The notes under the pieces are model-generated. The model made no database searches. It saw only the letters and a list, made by a program, of their open reading frames with translations, and had not been told where the DNA came from. Below, in pieces: positions 7,994 through 17,559 of a stretch of 51,486 bases of DNA. Source of the DNA: CAZAOY01 sp964486925 (GTDB lineage: Bacteria; Bacillota; Clostridia; Oscillospirales; Ruminococcaceae); assembly GCA_964486925.1 (NCBI GenBank), contig CAZAOY010000013.1:1-51486 (forward strand). Direction: 5' to 3'. Position 1 is the first letter of the stretch; every line of letters starts with the position of its first letter. The position numbers and the translations under genes were made by a program.

Positions 7994-9961
7994 ATGAAAA
8001 AGCGTATCTTTAGCAAGCGGTTTTGGATAATAAGACCTGTAAATATTGCGTTAATGGTACTTATTTTGCTCCTTACCGGGGTGGTGTACTATTATAACAA
8101 GACACTGACCTTATTTATCCTTCCTATTGATGTCATCTTAATAGGGTATAGCTGTTATAAGCTAATGAAGATACAAAAGGATATCTACAACGTTGTAAAA
8201 AGCGCTAGCACATCTATCGATAAGCAGTTTAACAACCATATAATTAACTTTCCAATCCCCGCGGCTATCCTTAGCGCTGACGGCGAGATTATCTGGTACA
8301 ACGACGTATTTCGTGATATCGTCCTTAAAGAGAGCGGTGATATCTTTAGCAAGTATATTACCGATGTCTTTAACATCTCGGTTTCACAGATTGTGTCAAG
8401 TCCCGGGGTTATGGTTAAGTATCTCGACGGTTATTTTGAGGCTTACTGCTTCGACACCGGTATACAGGACAGCCTACAGACACTATACCTTATCGACGTT
8501 ACCGCTTTAGAGCGTATTGCCCTTGAGTACGACTACTCCCGCCCTGTAATTATGAGCCTACTAATTGACAACTATGAAGAGATTACACGAAACCTTAACG
8601 ACCGCGAGCGGTCTGTAATGCTAGGCGAGGTATACCGTGTTATCGATGACATGTTAGATCAGACAACAGGATTTATCCAACGTGTATCCAGCGACCGTTA
8701 TCTAATTATGATGGAAAAACGTGATGCAGATAAATTAAAATCAGAACAGTTTCAGGTGCTCGACAAGATTAAAGAGGTTACTACCCCAGACAACACCCCA
8801 ATTACACTCTCCATTGGATACTCCCACACTACTACAACCTTAAATCAGGCGGCAAGAGATTCTAAGCAGGCGCTTGACATGGCGCTAGGCCGAGGTGGGG
8901 ATCAGGTGGCACGAAAAACCTCCAGTGGATATGAGTTTTTTGGCGGATTGTCAAAGGGTATTGAAAAGCGAACTAAGGTAAAGACACGAATTGTAGCAAA
9001 CGCAATTGTGGATTTAATTGCACACAGCGGTAACGTTCTTATAATGGGACACCGTTTTGCCGATCTAGACTGCTTTGGAGCGGCGGTCGGGCTTGCTAAA
9101 GCTTGCGCTTCGCTTGGCAAAGAGGTTAGCATTGTTATTGAGCCACGGCGAAATCTAGCGCAGGGTCTTATTAACAAGGTAATTGATGCAGGGTTTGGAC
9201 ACATACTAGCCTCCCCCGAACAGGGCATGTCCATGGTTAGGGAGGACACTCTTTTATTTGTTGTAGACACCCATACTACCGCCCTACTTGAAAGTGTAGC
9301 GATCTATAACAAGGCTAAGAATGTGGTTGTTATCGACCACCACAGAAAGCTTGTTAACTACATAGAAAATGCACTGATATTCTACCACGAGCCTTACTCC
9401 TCCTCCACCTGTGAGCTGGTTACAGAGCTTATACAGTATTTTGGAGAAAAATGCAGTATCACCTCTTTAGAGGCAGAGGCTCTAATGGCAGGAATTATGC
9501 TAGACACCAAAAACTTCGTTATAAAAGCGGGGGTTAGAACCTTTGAAGCCGCCGCCTACCTACGTCGTTCTGGCGCAGATACTCTATCTGTGCGTCGGTT
9601 GTTTGCTAATTCAATGGAAACCTATCAGCGCAAGGCACGTGTAGTTGCTTCTGCGGAGATCTATAAAAACTGCGCTATCGCTATCTGCGACTTTACCACT
9701 AACAGCCTTAGGGTTATTGCCGCACAGTCTGCTGACGAGCTCTTAGGGATTAATGAGGTTGAAGCTTCCTTTGTAATCTTTGAAGAGAATGATATTGTAA
9801 ATATATCTGCCCGTTCAATGGGGGTTATGAATGTTCAACTTATTATGGAAAAGTTAGGCGGGGGCGGACATAACACTATGGCGGCGGCACAGATTCATAA
9901 CTCAGACTGTGATAAGGTTAGGCAGTCTTTACTTGAAGTTATAGATTTAATGAAGAAATAA
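7994..9961 (+). CDS. gdpP: Cyclic-di-AMP phosphodiesterase GdpP (DHH family)
   Basis: A membrane-anchored enzyme that hydrolyses c-di-AMP. It has two membrane segments (about 16-34 and 38-56), a PAS-like domain (80-170), a degenerate GGDEF domain (170-305, with SSDRY in place of GGDEF) and a DHH/DHHA1 phosphodiesterase: GHRFADLDCFGAA near 352, VIDHHRKL with DHH at 448-450, and GGGGHNTMAAAQ at 622. AAGGTGAT lies 9 nt before the ATG at 7994. A GTG at 7982 in the same frame would add four residues but overlaps that ribosome binding site. The order gdpP-rplI-dnaB is the classical Firmicutes arrangement and supports the call. Confidence 0.92.
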   Translation: MKKRIFSKRFWIIRPVNIALMVLILLLTGVVYYYNKTLTLFILPIDVILIGYSCYKLMKIQKDIYNVVKSASTSIDKQFNNHIINFPIPAAILSADGEIIWYNDVFRDIVLKESGDIFSKYITDVFNISVSQIVSSPGVMVKYLDGYFEAYCFDTGIQDSLQTLYLIDVTALERIALEYDYSRPVIMSLLIDNYEEITRNLNDRERSVMLGEVYRVIDDMLDQTTGFIQRVSSDRYLIMMEKRDADKLKSEQFQVLDKIKEVTTPDNTPITLSIGYSHTTTTLNQAARDSKQALDMALGRGGDQVARKTSSGYEFFGGLSKGIEKRTKVKTRIVANAIVDLIAHSGNVLIMGHRFADLDCFGAAVGLAKACASLGKEVSIVIEPRRNLAQGLINKVIDAGFGHILASPEQGMSMVREDTLLFVVDTHTTALLESVAIYNKAKNVVVIDHHRKLVNYIENALIFYHEPYSSSTCELVTELIQYFGEKCSITSLEAEALMAGIMLDTKNFVIKAGVRTFEAAAYLRRSGADTLSVRRLFANSMETYQRKARVVASAEIYKNCAIAICDFTTNSLRVIAAQSADELLGINEVEASFVIFEENDIVNISARSMGVMNVQLIMEKLGGGGHNTMAAAQIHNSDCDKVRQSLLEVIDLMKK

Positions 9962-10094
9962 ATTTTATATAACAAAGCTGTGGCTAAAGGTTTATTAACT
10001 GGGTACAGATAATTCTATCGATATTGCTTTAATGATACCACTGTGTTTCATTTTGCTAGTTAACAACCGTATGACAGCTAATATGGAGGATGCT

Positions 10095-10538
10095 ATGAAG
10101 GTTATATTAACAAAGGATGTAAAAGGAACCGGCAAGGCAGGCGACCTTGTAAATGTTGCGGACGGATATGCAAGAAACTTTCTTTTGGCTAAAGGATTTG
10201 CGATAGAAGCCAACGCCGCCGCTGTAAATGCTAAAAAGACAAAGGACGACGCCGCTAAGCACCATGCACAGGTTTTACATGACAATGCTGTTGCCGCATC
10301 AAATGTAATTGACAAAAAATCCATTACTATAAAGGCAAAGGCGGGGGCAAACGGAAAGCTATTTGGTTCAATTACCTCTAAAGAGATTGCAGAGGAGCTA
10401 AACCGTGGATTTAACGTAGAGGTTAGCAAAAAGATGATAACCTTAAAATCCGATATTAAGTCATTCGGCAGTTATAGTTGTGAAGTAAAGCTACATCCAG
10501 GTGTGGTTGCTACTGTGACTATAAATGTAGAGGAATAA
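10095..10538 (+). CDS. rplI: 50S ribosomal protein L9
   Basis: A 147-aa L9 with the N-terminal signature MKVILTKDVKGTGKAGDLVNVADGYARNFL, the long connecting helix and the C-terminal 23S-binding domain ending in VTINVEE. TATGGAGG sits 5 nt before the ATG. An upstream in-frame ATG at 10032 would add 21 residues unlike L9. It lies between gdpP (133 bp) and dnaB (42 bp). Confidence 0.96.
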   Translation: MKVILTKDVKGTGKAGDLVNVADGYARNFLLAKGFAIEANAAAVNAKKTKDDAAKHHAQVLHDNAVAASNVIDKKSITIKAKAGANGKLFGSITSKEIAEELNRGFNVEVSKKMITLKSDIKSFGSYSCEVKLHPGVVATVTINVEE

Positions 10539-10580
10539 AAAAGCTTACTTATATAGCTAGTTAAGATGGAGGGGTTTTTA

Positions 10581-11951
10581 ATGGCGGATGAGATACAGTC
10601 CATTGATAGTTTTAATACGCCGATAGAGATGCCCTTTAATGTCGAAGCGGAGCAGTCGGTTTTGGGGGCACTAATACTAGAGCCAGACTGTATATCGGAG
10701 GTTATGATGCATATCAAAACCCCCGATATGTTTCATACACCGCAACACAAGCAGCTATTTGTCTGCTTTCTTTCAATGTACAACCAAGCGCTACCTATCG
10801 ATATTGTAACCTTTGCCAATGAGTCGATGAAGTACAATATCTTTACCGATATCTCACAATCAAGCGAGTACCTTGCACGGCTAGTAGCGCTAGTACCTAC
10901 CGTTTCTAACGTAGAAGGTTACTGCAAGATTGTCGCAGACAAATACTTTATACGACAGATAATGACAGCGGCCTCTAATATCTTAGACCAAGCAAAGGAA
11001 CAGCAGTCGGATGCTATGTCGATCCTAGATATGGCAGAGCAAAGATTTGCCGAGATACGTCAAGGCAAGGATAATAACTCCCTAACCCATGTATCACAGG
11101 TAGTAATCGACTACTACGACCGACTTGCAGTGCTAACCTCTGAAGATGCGGCGTCTATGATGTCTATCTCTACAGGGTATGTTTCACTAGATAACATAAT
11201 TACAGGGTTAAGCAGATCGGATCTAATACTTATAGCAGGTAGACCGGGGATGGGTAAGACAAGCTTTGGTATTAACATCGCTACAAATGTGGTGGAGAAA
11301 TCAAAACGTGACGTTGCAATATTCTCGCTTGAAATGTCCAACGAACAGCTGGTTGGTAGGATCTTTTCCTCTAAAACAGGTATTCGTGGGGATAAGCTCA
11401 CTACCGGTAAGCTTGAAACAGGTGAATGGACCTTGCTTTCGCAGGAGGCGGACAGACTTAGCGGGCAGGCGCTGTATCTTGATGATACGGCAGATATTAC
11501 TGTGCCACAGATGAAGGCAAAGCTTCGTAGGGTTAAAAACCTAGGTTTAGTTGTAATCGACTACCTACAACTTATGTCATCAGGTGGTAGAACCGAAAAC
11601 CGTGTACAGGAGATCTCACAGATAACAAGAAGTCTTAAGATTATGGCAAAGGAGCTTGATGTGCCAGTAATCCTACTCTCACAGCTATCTCGTGCTACAG
11701 AGCAACGGCAAGGACACCGCCCTATGCTTTCAGACTTAAGGGAGTCGGGGTCTATCGAGCAGGATGCGGATATTGTAATGTTTTTGTATCGTGAGGGGTA
11801 CTATAATAAAGAATGTGAATATCCTAACCTGTCGCAGTGTATAGTTGCAAAGAATCGTCATGGTGCGGTAGCGGATGCGGATCTAACATGGTGCGGAGAA
11901 CGTACTACCTTCTATGATTCGGAGTTAGTTAGAAATGAACAAGATTATTGA
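10581..11951 (+). CDS. dnaB: Replicative DNA helicase DnaB/DnaC
   Basis: A 456-aa hexameric replication fork helicase. The N-terminal primase-interaction domain (about 15-165) includes PFNVEAEQSVLGALI, and the RecA-like motor has Walker A GRPGMGKT (220-227), Walker B VVIDYLQLM and the arginine-finger region SDLRESGSIEQDAD. GGAGGGG lies just before the ATG at 10581; an ATG at 10566 precedes that site and is rejected. The last 17 nt overlap the start of tilS, suggesting translational coupling. Confidence 0.96.
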   Translation: MADEIQSIDSFNTPIEMPFNVEAEQSVLGALILEPDCISEVMMHIKTPDMFHTPQHKQLFVCFLSMYNQALPIDIVTFANESMKYNIFTDISQSSEYLARLVALVPTVSNVEGYCKIVADKYFIRQIMTAASNILDQAKEQQSDAMSILDMAEQRFAEIRQGKDNNSLTHVSQVVIDYYDRLAVLTSEDAASMMSISTGYVSLDNIITGLSRSDLILIAGRPGMGKTSFGINIATNVVEKSKRDVAIFSLEMSNEQLVGRIFSSKTGIRGDKLTTGKLETGEWTLLSQEADRLSGQALYLDDTADITVPQMKAKLRRVKNLGLVVIDYLQLMSSGGRTENRVQEISQITRSLKIMAKELDVPVILLSQLSRATEQRQGHRPMLSDLRESGSIEQDADIVMFLYREGYYNKECEYPNLSQCIVAKNRHGAVADADLTWCGERTTFYDSELVRNEQDY

Positions 11952-13272
11952 TACGATAGATAGATATAAAATGTTAAAGCCTAATCAATCGGTAGTCGTC
12001 GGTCTTTCCGGCGGGGCTGATTCGATTATGCTTTGTCATTTTTTAAAGACTGTTTTGCAGTATAATGTCATAGCCTGTCATATTAACCACAACCTTAGAG
12101 GTGACGAGAGCGACAGGGATATGGAGTTTGTTAAGGGGTTTTGCGATAAACACTCCATTAAGTGCTATATATATAACGAAGATGTATCAACCTACGCAAA
12201 ACAGCATAGATTATCGCTGGAGCTTGCAGGCCGTGAGATACGATACCGCATATTTACAGAGCTTGCTAGCAGATACAACGCTAAAATTGCAACCGCCCAC
12301 ACCCTTTCAGACAGCGTGGAAACCGTCCTCTTTAACCTTGCAAGAGGTAGTGGGATTGACGGAATCTGCGGGATACAGCCTGTACGGGGGGAAATAATCC
12401 GCCCGCTTATCTTCTGTAAACGTGAGGATGTGGAGAGATACTGCGCTGACAACAATCTTAATTATGTCACCGATAGCAGTAACCTGACCGACATCTACAC
12501 CAGAAACAAGATAAGACTTAATGCTGTTCCAATACTAAAGCAGGTAAACCAAAGGGCAGAGGATAATATCGAAAAAACCATAAAGACATTGCTTGAGGTA
12601 TCTGACTATCTTGATTTGCAGGCAGAAGATCTACTAAAACGCTGTAGCTTATACGACGGATTATCTCTAGACACCACCCTACTTAAGGAGCACCACCCCG
12701 CTTTGGTAACCCATACGATAAAGCTGTTCTTATTAAGGGGCGGTATTGCGGTTAGTTATGAGCTAATTAACACCGTTGTTCGTATGTTAAATGAAGGCAA
12801 CCAAAAGATAAATGTATCCCATAACGTATTTGTAGGAGTATCGGAAGATCTTCTAACAATCCAAACAACTTCTCCTAACATCCCCTACTATGAAACACCC
12901 TGCTTGATTGGTGAGTATCAAACTAAAACAGGACAACGTTATCGTGTTGAGAAACTGTTAACAAATAATTTCCAAAACTATCAAAAAATTAATAAAAATA
13001 TATTTACTTTACTAATTGATTATGATACAATAGAAGGTGAATTAGTTTTCAGACAGCGTAGGTCTAGTGACAAAATAACGCTCGCTAACCGTAATTGTAC
13101 AAAAACTATAAAAAAACTATTTAACGAGCTTAAGCTTTCTACATTTGAACGAAGCGCAAGGTTTATCCTTGGTTTTGGGGATGAGGTTGTAGCTGTAGAG
13201 GGCATAGGGGTTAACAAAAGATACGAAGTAACGAAGGACAGTAAAAACATTTTGTGTATTTCAAAGGTATGA
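11935..13272 (+). CDS. tilS: tRNA(Ile)-lysidine synthetase
   Basis: A 445-aa PP-loop ATPase that converts C34 of the tRNA-Ile CAU anticodon to lysidine, letting it read AUA. The PP-loop SGGADS is at 25-30, followed by ACHINHNLRGDESDRD, the family second motif, a central TilS domain and the C-terminal substrate-binding domain (KKLFNELKLSTFERS). It overlaps dnaB by 17 nt and is followed by hpt, the standard tilS-hpt-ftsH order. Confidence 0.94.
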   Translation: MNKIIDTIDRYKMLKPNQSVVVGLSGGADSIMLCHFLKTVLQYNVIACHINHNLRGDESDRDMEFVKGFCDKHSIKCYIYNEDVSTYAKQHRLSLELAGREIRYRIFTELASRYNAKIATAHTLSDSVETVLFNLARGSGIDGICGIQPVRGEIIRPLIFCKREDVERYCADNNLNYVTDSSNLTDIYTRNKIRLNAVPILKQVNQRAEDNIEKTIKTLLEVSDYLDLQAEDLLKRCSLYDGLSLDTTLLKEHHPALVTHTIKLFLLRGGIAVSYELINTVVRMLNEGNQKINVSHNVFVGVSEDLLTIQTTSPNIPYYETPCLIGEYQTKTGQRYRVEKLLTNNFQNYQKINKNIFTLLIDYDTIEGELVFRQRRSSDKITLANRNCTKTIKKLFNELKLSTFERSARFILGFGDEVVAVEGIGVNKRYEVTKDSKNILCISKV

Positions 13273-13353
13273 AAAATTTGTGTTGTCGTTAGCTTTAGGT
13301 TGTCTGTTACCTTGTTAAGTTAGGAATAAATAACGTCTAAAGGGAGAAAATAG

Positions 13354-13896
13354 ATGGTAAATGACATTTCACATGTCCTAATTTCTGAGGAAGAAATTAA
13401 GGAAAAGGTATTAGAGATAGGTTCTAGGATAACGCAGGATTTTCAAGGTAAGAATGTACTATTAGTAAGCGTACTAAAGGGATCGATAGCTTTTATGGCG
13501 GATCTTATGCGGGCGATTAAGCTTCCTTGTTCAATAGATTTTATGTGTGTATCTAGCTATGCGGAAAGCTCTATATCCTCTGGTATTGTAAAGATTATTA
13601 AGGATATCGACATTAACCTTGAAGGCAAGGACATTATCGTTGTTGAAGATATTCTGGACAGTGGGTTAACGCTAAACTTTATAACAGGTATACTAAAACA
13701 AAGAAAAGCCGCTTCGGTAACTATCTGCACCCTGCTTGATAAGCCAGAGCGCAGAAAGGTTAAGGAGATAGTCCCAACCTATTATGGGTTTGTAGTTCCT
13801 GATGAGTTTGTGGTTGGTTATGGGCTTGATTACGCTGAAAGATATCGTAACCTTCCTTATATTGGAGTTTTAAAGAAGTCAGTTTATTCCAAATAA
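13354..13896 (+). CDS. hpt: Hypoxanthine phosphoribosyltransferase
   Basis: A 180-aa purine salvage enzyme that makes IMP or GMP from hypoxanthine or guanine and PRPP. The PRPP-binding loop IIVVEDILDSGLT is at 94-106, LLVSVLKGSIAFMADL at 36-51 and VVPDEFVVGYGLDYAERYRN near the C-terminus, all typical. GGGAGAAAATAG precedes the ATG. It lies between tilS and ftsH as in other Firmicutes. Confidence 0.95.
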   Translation: MVNDISHVLISEEEIKEKVLEIGSRITQDFQGKNVLLVSVLKGSIAFMADLMRAIKLPCSIDFMCVSSYAESSISSGIVKIIKDIDINLEGKDIIVVEDILDSGLTLNFITGILKQRKAASVTICTLLDKPERRKVKEIVPTYYGFVVPDEFVVGYGLDYAERYRNLPYIGVLKKSVYSK

Positions 13897-13941
13897 TGAA
13901 AACCGATAACGTTTTTATACAAAATGATAGGAGATGATTTA

Positions 13942-15945
13942 ATGCAGAAAAAAGGCTGGGCAACGATTATATACATAGTCGTTATCGTGGGACTGATGTT
14001 TGGAATGTACTCTATGATGACTTTGTTAAATGCCCCTATTAATAAATACAAATACTCTGATGTAGTGTATATGTTCTCTGAAAATAAGGTTAGTGACTTT
14101 ACGGTGAATCTAGGTTCAGGGGAGCTAGCGCTTGTACTGAACAAGAATAATCCAGAGGTTGCTAACATGGAGGGGGTTACCGAGGACAAAGAGGGCAGAA
14201 AGATACTAAAGTACGCTGTCCCACATGTTGGTCTATTTCTAGAGGATGTTAAGCCCGCTATCGAGGAGCATAATAAAGCCTATCCAAATGAGCGGATAAA
14301 CTTTGATTATATCCCGGCTAAGGATAATTCTTGGCTAATTACCTTCCTACCACAGCTACTGTTAATCGGATTAATGGTATTCTTCTTCTTTGCTGTTATG
14401 CGTCAAGCTGGCGGCGGCGGTAAGATGGGTAGCTTTGGTAAGGTTAACATGAAAAACACCGCACAGGAGGGTAAGAAAGCTACCTTTGCAGAGGTTGCGG
14501 GATGTGACGAAGAGAAAGAGGAGATGGCAGAGATTGTTGACTTCCTCAAAAACCCTAAAAAGTATAATGAGCTTGGTGCTCGTATCCCTAAGGGTGTTCT
14601 ACTCATGGGACCTCCTGGGACCGGTAAGACCCTACTTGCACGTGCAGTTGCGGGTGAAGCGGGGGTACCGTTTTACTCTATATCCGGTTCAGACTTTGTT
14701 GAGATGTATGTTGGGGTTGGTGCTTCAAGGGTAAGGGATTTGTTTGAGCAGTCTAAGAAGAATGCTCCTTCAATTGTATTTATTGATGAGATTGACGCTG
14801 TGGGACGTCATCGTGGCGCAGGACTTGGCGGCGGACATGATGAACGTGAACAGACTTTAAATCAGCTTTTGGTTGAGATGGATGGGTTTGGCGAAAACTC
14901 CGGGGTTATCGTTATCGCCGCTACTAACCGTAAGGATATCCTTGACCCTGCTCTTTTAAGACCAGGTCGTTTTGACAGGCATATCGTAGTAAACTTCCCT
15001 GACGTCAAGGGTCGTGAGGAGATACTTGTTGTTCATTCACGTAACAAGACATTAGGATTTGATGTTGATCTAAACAAAATCGCTAAGACTACCGCTGGAT
15101 TTACAGGTGCTGATCTAGAAAATTTAATGAACGAGGCGGCACTACTGGCGGCTAGAAAGAATAAAAAAGCTATCACCGAAACCGATATCGAGGAGGCTAC
15201 CATTAAGGTTGTAGCAGGGCCTGAAAAGAAATCCCATAAGATATCCGATGAAGATAAAAAGATCACAGCATACCATGAGGCAGGTCATGCAGTTGCGATG
15301 TACTACAGCAAAACGCAGGATAAGGTTCATGAGGTATCGATTATTCCACGTGGAATGGCGGCGGGTTACACCCTTCACCTACCTAGCGAGGATAAGACCC
15401 ACATGAGCAAAACTCAGATGTATGAAAGCATTGTAGTACTGCTTAGTGGTCGTGTAGCTGAGGAGCTATTCTTAGATGATATCTGTACTGGTGCATCTAA
15501 CGACATTGAACGTGCTACCCAGACAGCAAGAAATATGATAACTAAGTTTGGATTTAGTAATACCTTAGGGCCTGTTCAGTATGGACAGGATAACGGAGAG
15601 GTGTTCCTAGGCAGAGATATAAACCATAAGCGTAACTACTCTGAAAATGTTGCCGCTGAGATTGATGCTGAGATTAGAGAGCTTATCGATAAGGGATATC
15701 AGGCGTCTAAGGATATCCTATCAGACAACTCTAGCCAAGTTGAGCTTGTTGCAAAATATCTGGTTGAGTATGAAAAGATTAATGGAGATACCTTTGAAAA
15801 ACTAATGAAGGGTGAGCTTGAGTATCCAAAAGCTTCGTCTAAGCCAAAAAGTGATATTAGCCAGACAGATGGAACTACAGCTACCGTTATTGCTCCTGAT
15901 ACTAATGGCAACGAAGGCGATGACATTGATACCATTAATGGATAA
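13942..15945 (+). CDS. ftsH: ATP-dependent zinc metalloprotease FtsH
   Basis: A 667-aa membrane AAA+ protease that degrades membrane and regulatory proteins. It has TM1 (about 8-28), an extracytoplasmic domain, TM2 (about 132-152), Walker A GPPGTGKT (223-230), Walker B FIDEIDAVG, the second region of homology NRKDILDPALLRPGRFDR and the zinc site HEAGH near 450. GGAGATG precedes the ATG at 13942; an ATG at 13924 has no ribosome binding site. The last 35 residues are acidic and low-complexity. Confidence 0.96.
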   Translation: MQKKGWATIIYIVVIVGLMFGMYSMMTLLNAPINKYKYSDVVYMFSENKVSDFTVNLGSGELALVLNKNNPEVANMEGVTEDKEGRKILKYAVPHVGLFLEDVKPAIEEHNKAYPNERINFDYIPAKDNSWLITFLPQLLLIGLMVFFFFAVMRQAGGGGKMGSFGKVNMKNTAQEGKKATFAEVAGCDEEKEEMAEIVDFLKNPKKYNELGARIPKGVLLMGPPGTGKTLLARAVAGEAGVPFYSISGSDFVEMYVGVGASRVRDLFEQSKKNAPSIVFIDEIDAVGRHRGAGLGGGHDEREQTLNQLLVEMDGFGENSGVIVIAATNRKDILDPALLRPGRFDRHIVVNFPDVKGREEILVVHSRNKTLGFDVDLNKIAKTTAGFTGADLENLMNEAALLAARKNKKAITETDIEEATIKVVAGPEKKSHKISDEDKKITAYHEAGHAVAMYYSKTQDKVHEVSIIPRGMAAGYTLHLPSEDKTHMSKTQMYESIVVLLSGRVAEELFLDDICTGASNDIERATQTARNMITKFGFSNTLGPVQYGQDNGEVFLGRDINHKRNYSENVAAEIDAEIRELIDKGYQASKDILSDNSSQVELVAKYLVEYEKINGDTFEKLMKGELEYPKASSKPKSDISQTDGTTATVIAPDTNGNEGDDIDTING

Positions 15946-16024
15946 CTATTACGGCAAATGAAAGCAGTCTGATTAATATTGTAACCAAAAATCTTATGCT
16001 GTTTGACTGTTACGTAATAGAAAA

Positions 16025-16058
16025 TATACCCCTGTGCATATCGGCACAGGGGTATAAT
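16025..16058 (+). promoter_or_regulatory. Perfect palindrome over a -10 element upstream of nadB
   Basis: Two perfect 13-bp arms (TATACCCCTGTGC and its complement) are separated by 6 bp. The right arm overlaps TATAAT at 16053-16058, and nadB starts about 30 bp further on. No good -35 hexamer lies 17 bp upstream of this -10. It may be an operator for an NAD-responsive regulator; alternatively it is the ftsH terminator, although no U-tract follows. Confidence 0.5.
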
Positions 16059-16088
16059 ACGAGATAATTAACTATTTAGGAGTGAAGT

Positions 16089-17558
16089 GTGTTGAACGAT
16101 AATTACGATGTTATTGTAATCGGTACTGGCGTTGCAGGTCTGTACACTACCCTACATCTGGATCGATCCTTGCGGATTCTACTTGTAACAAAGCGGGATC
16201 TGTCCTTTAGCAATTCTGCCTTAGCACAGGGAGGTATTGCGGGGGTTTATGATTTTACCAACGACAGCCCTGATATACATTTTGAGGATACAATGGTTGC
16301 AGGAGGACATACAAACAACAAGCGATCACTACGTATCCTTGTGGATGAGGCGTACAACGACCTTAATCAGCTTATCGACTACGGAGTGGAGTTTGACCGT
16401 GACAGTAACGGGCAGATACTGCTAACGCTGGAGGGCGGTCATTCCAGACCGCGAATCCTACATCACAAGGACTCCTCTGGGCGTGAGATTATAGATAAGC
16501 TAATCCTTGCTGTAAAGGCTCTACCTAACGTTACCATACTGGAGTCTGCGCATGTTATGGATCTTCAAAAGCGACGTGACACCTTTACTGCTGATATATT
16601 AATTGGGGATACGCACATCTACCCTAACAGCAACTGCTGTGTTGTTGCTACCGGCGGTATAGGAAGGCTGTATGAGTACACTACAAACTCCGCAATTGCA
16701 ACCGGGGACGGGATTATGCTAGCGCATAAGATGGGTGCTGTAATTAACAATCTAAGTAAGGTTCAGTTTCATCCTACCGCCTTTGCCAACAAACAGACCA
16801 GAGAGTGCTTTCTGATTTCGGAAGCGGTTAGGGGCGAGGGTGCTTATCTTCTAAACTGTCACCACGAGAGATTTATGGATAGGTACGATAATCGGCTAGA
16901 GCTTGCCCCACGTGATGTAGTGTCTAAAGCTATAATTGAGGAGAGCAAGCTAACAGGTTCAAGCGACTTTTACCTGGACATTACCCATAAAGACGCTTCC
17001 TACATAAAGAAACGCTTTCCAATGATATACAAAAATCTGCTTAATGCGGGTTACGACCTTACTACCGATCTAATCCCGGTATATCCTTGTCAGCACTACC
17101 TAATGGGCGGGATTGATGTGGATGTGCATGGAAGAACCTCTATTGAAGGGTTATATGCAGTCGGCGAATGCTCACATACTGGGGTTCATGGTGAGAACAG
17201 ACTTGCCAGCAACTCATTGTTAGAGGGTGTGGTATTCTCTAGGCGGGCGGCACATTCGATTAACTGGTATATTAAGAATAATGAGTGGGAGGTTACCCCT
17301 GCTGTAATGAATAAAGACTACAGCGGACCTCGTCTACCAAAGGGTATTAGAACATCGGTAAGAAGTATTATGCAGTCTGCGCATTTTGTAATAAAGGATC
17401 GCAAGGCGGCTTTAGACGGATTTGTTAAGATTGATCTGTTAATGCAGATGATGTTAAACAACAAATTTATGAGAAACGCTGTATATGTAGAGGCACGTTC
17501 ACTTATAACCGTTGCCTATCTAATGCTACAGGAAGTAATTTTAAGGGAGGAACAATAG
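16089..17558 (+). CDS. nadB: L-aspartate oxidase
   Basis: A 489-aa FAD enzyme that oxidises aspartate to iminoaspartate in de novo NAD synthesis. The FAD-binding fold is VIGTGVAGLYTTLHL near the N-terminus; LAQGGIAG, GGHSRPRILHHKD and GENRLASNSLLEGVVFSRRAA are family signatures, the last contacting FAD. AGGAG lies 6 nt before the GTG at 16089; TTG at 16092 is an equally spaced alternative. It is followed by nadC after one base. The third pathway gene, nadA (quinolinate synthase), is not in this window. Confidence 0.93.
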   Translation: MLNDNYDVIVIGTGVAGLYTTLHLDRSLRILLVTKRDLSFSNSALAQGGIAGVYDFTNDSPDIHFEDTMVAGGHTNNKRSLRILVDEAYNDLNQLIDYGVEFDRDSNGQILLTLEGGHSRPRILHHKDSSGREIIDKLILAVKALPNVTILESAHVMDLQKRRDTFTADILIGDTHIYPNSNCCVVATGGIGRLYEYTTNSAIATGDGIMLAHKMGAVINNLSKVQFHPTAFANKQTRECFLISEAVRGEGAYLLNCHHERFMDRYDNRLELAPRDVVSKAIIEESKLTGSSDFYLDITHKDASYIKKRFPMIYKNLLNAGYDLTTDLIPVYPCQHYLMGGIDVDVHGRTSIEGLYAVGECSHTGVHGENRLASNSLLEGVVFSRRAAHSINWYIKNNEWEVTPAVMNKDYSGPRLPKGIRTSVRSIMQSAHFVIKDRKAALDGFVKIDLLMQMMLNNKFMRNAVYVEARSLITVAYLMLQEVILREEQ

Positions 17559-17559
17559 A

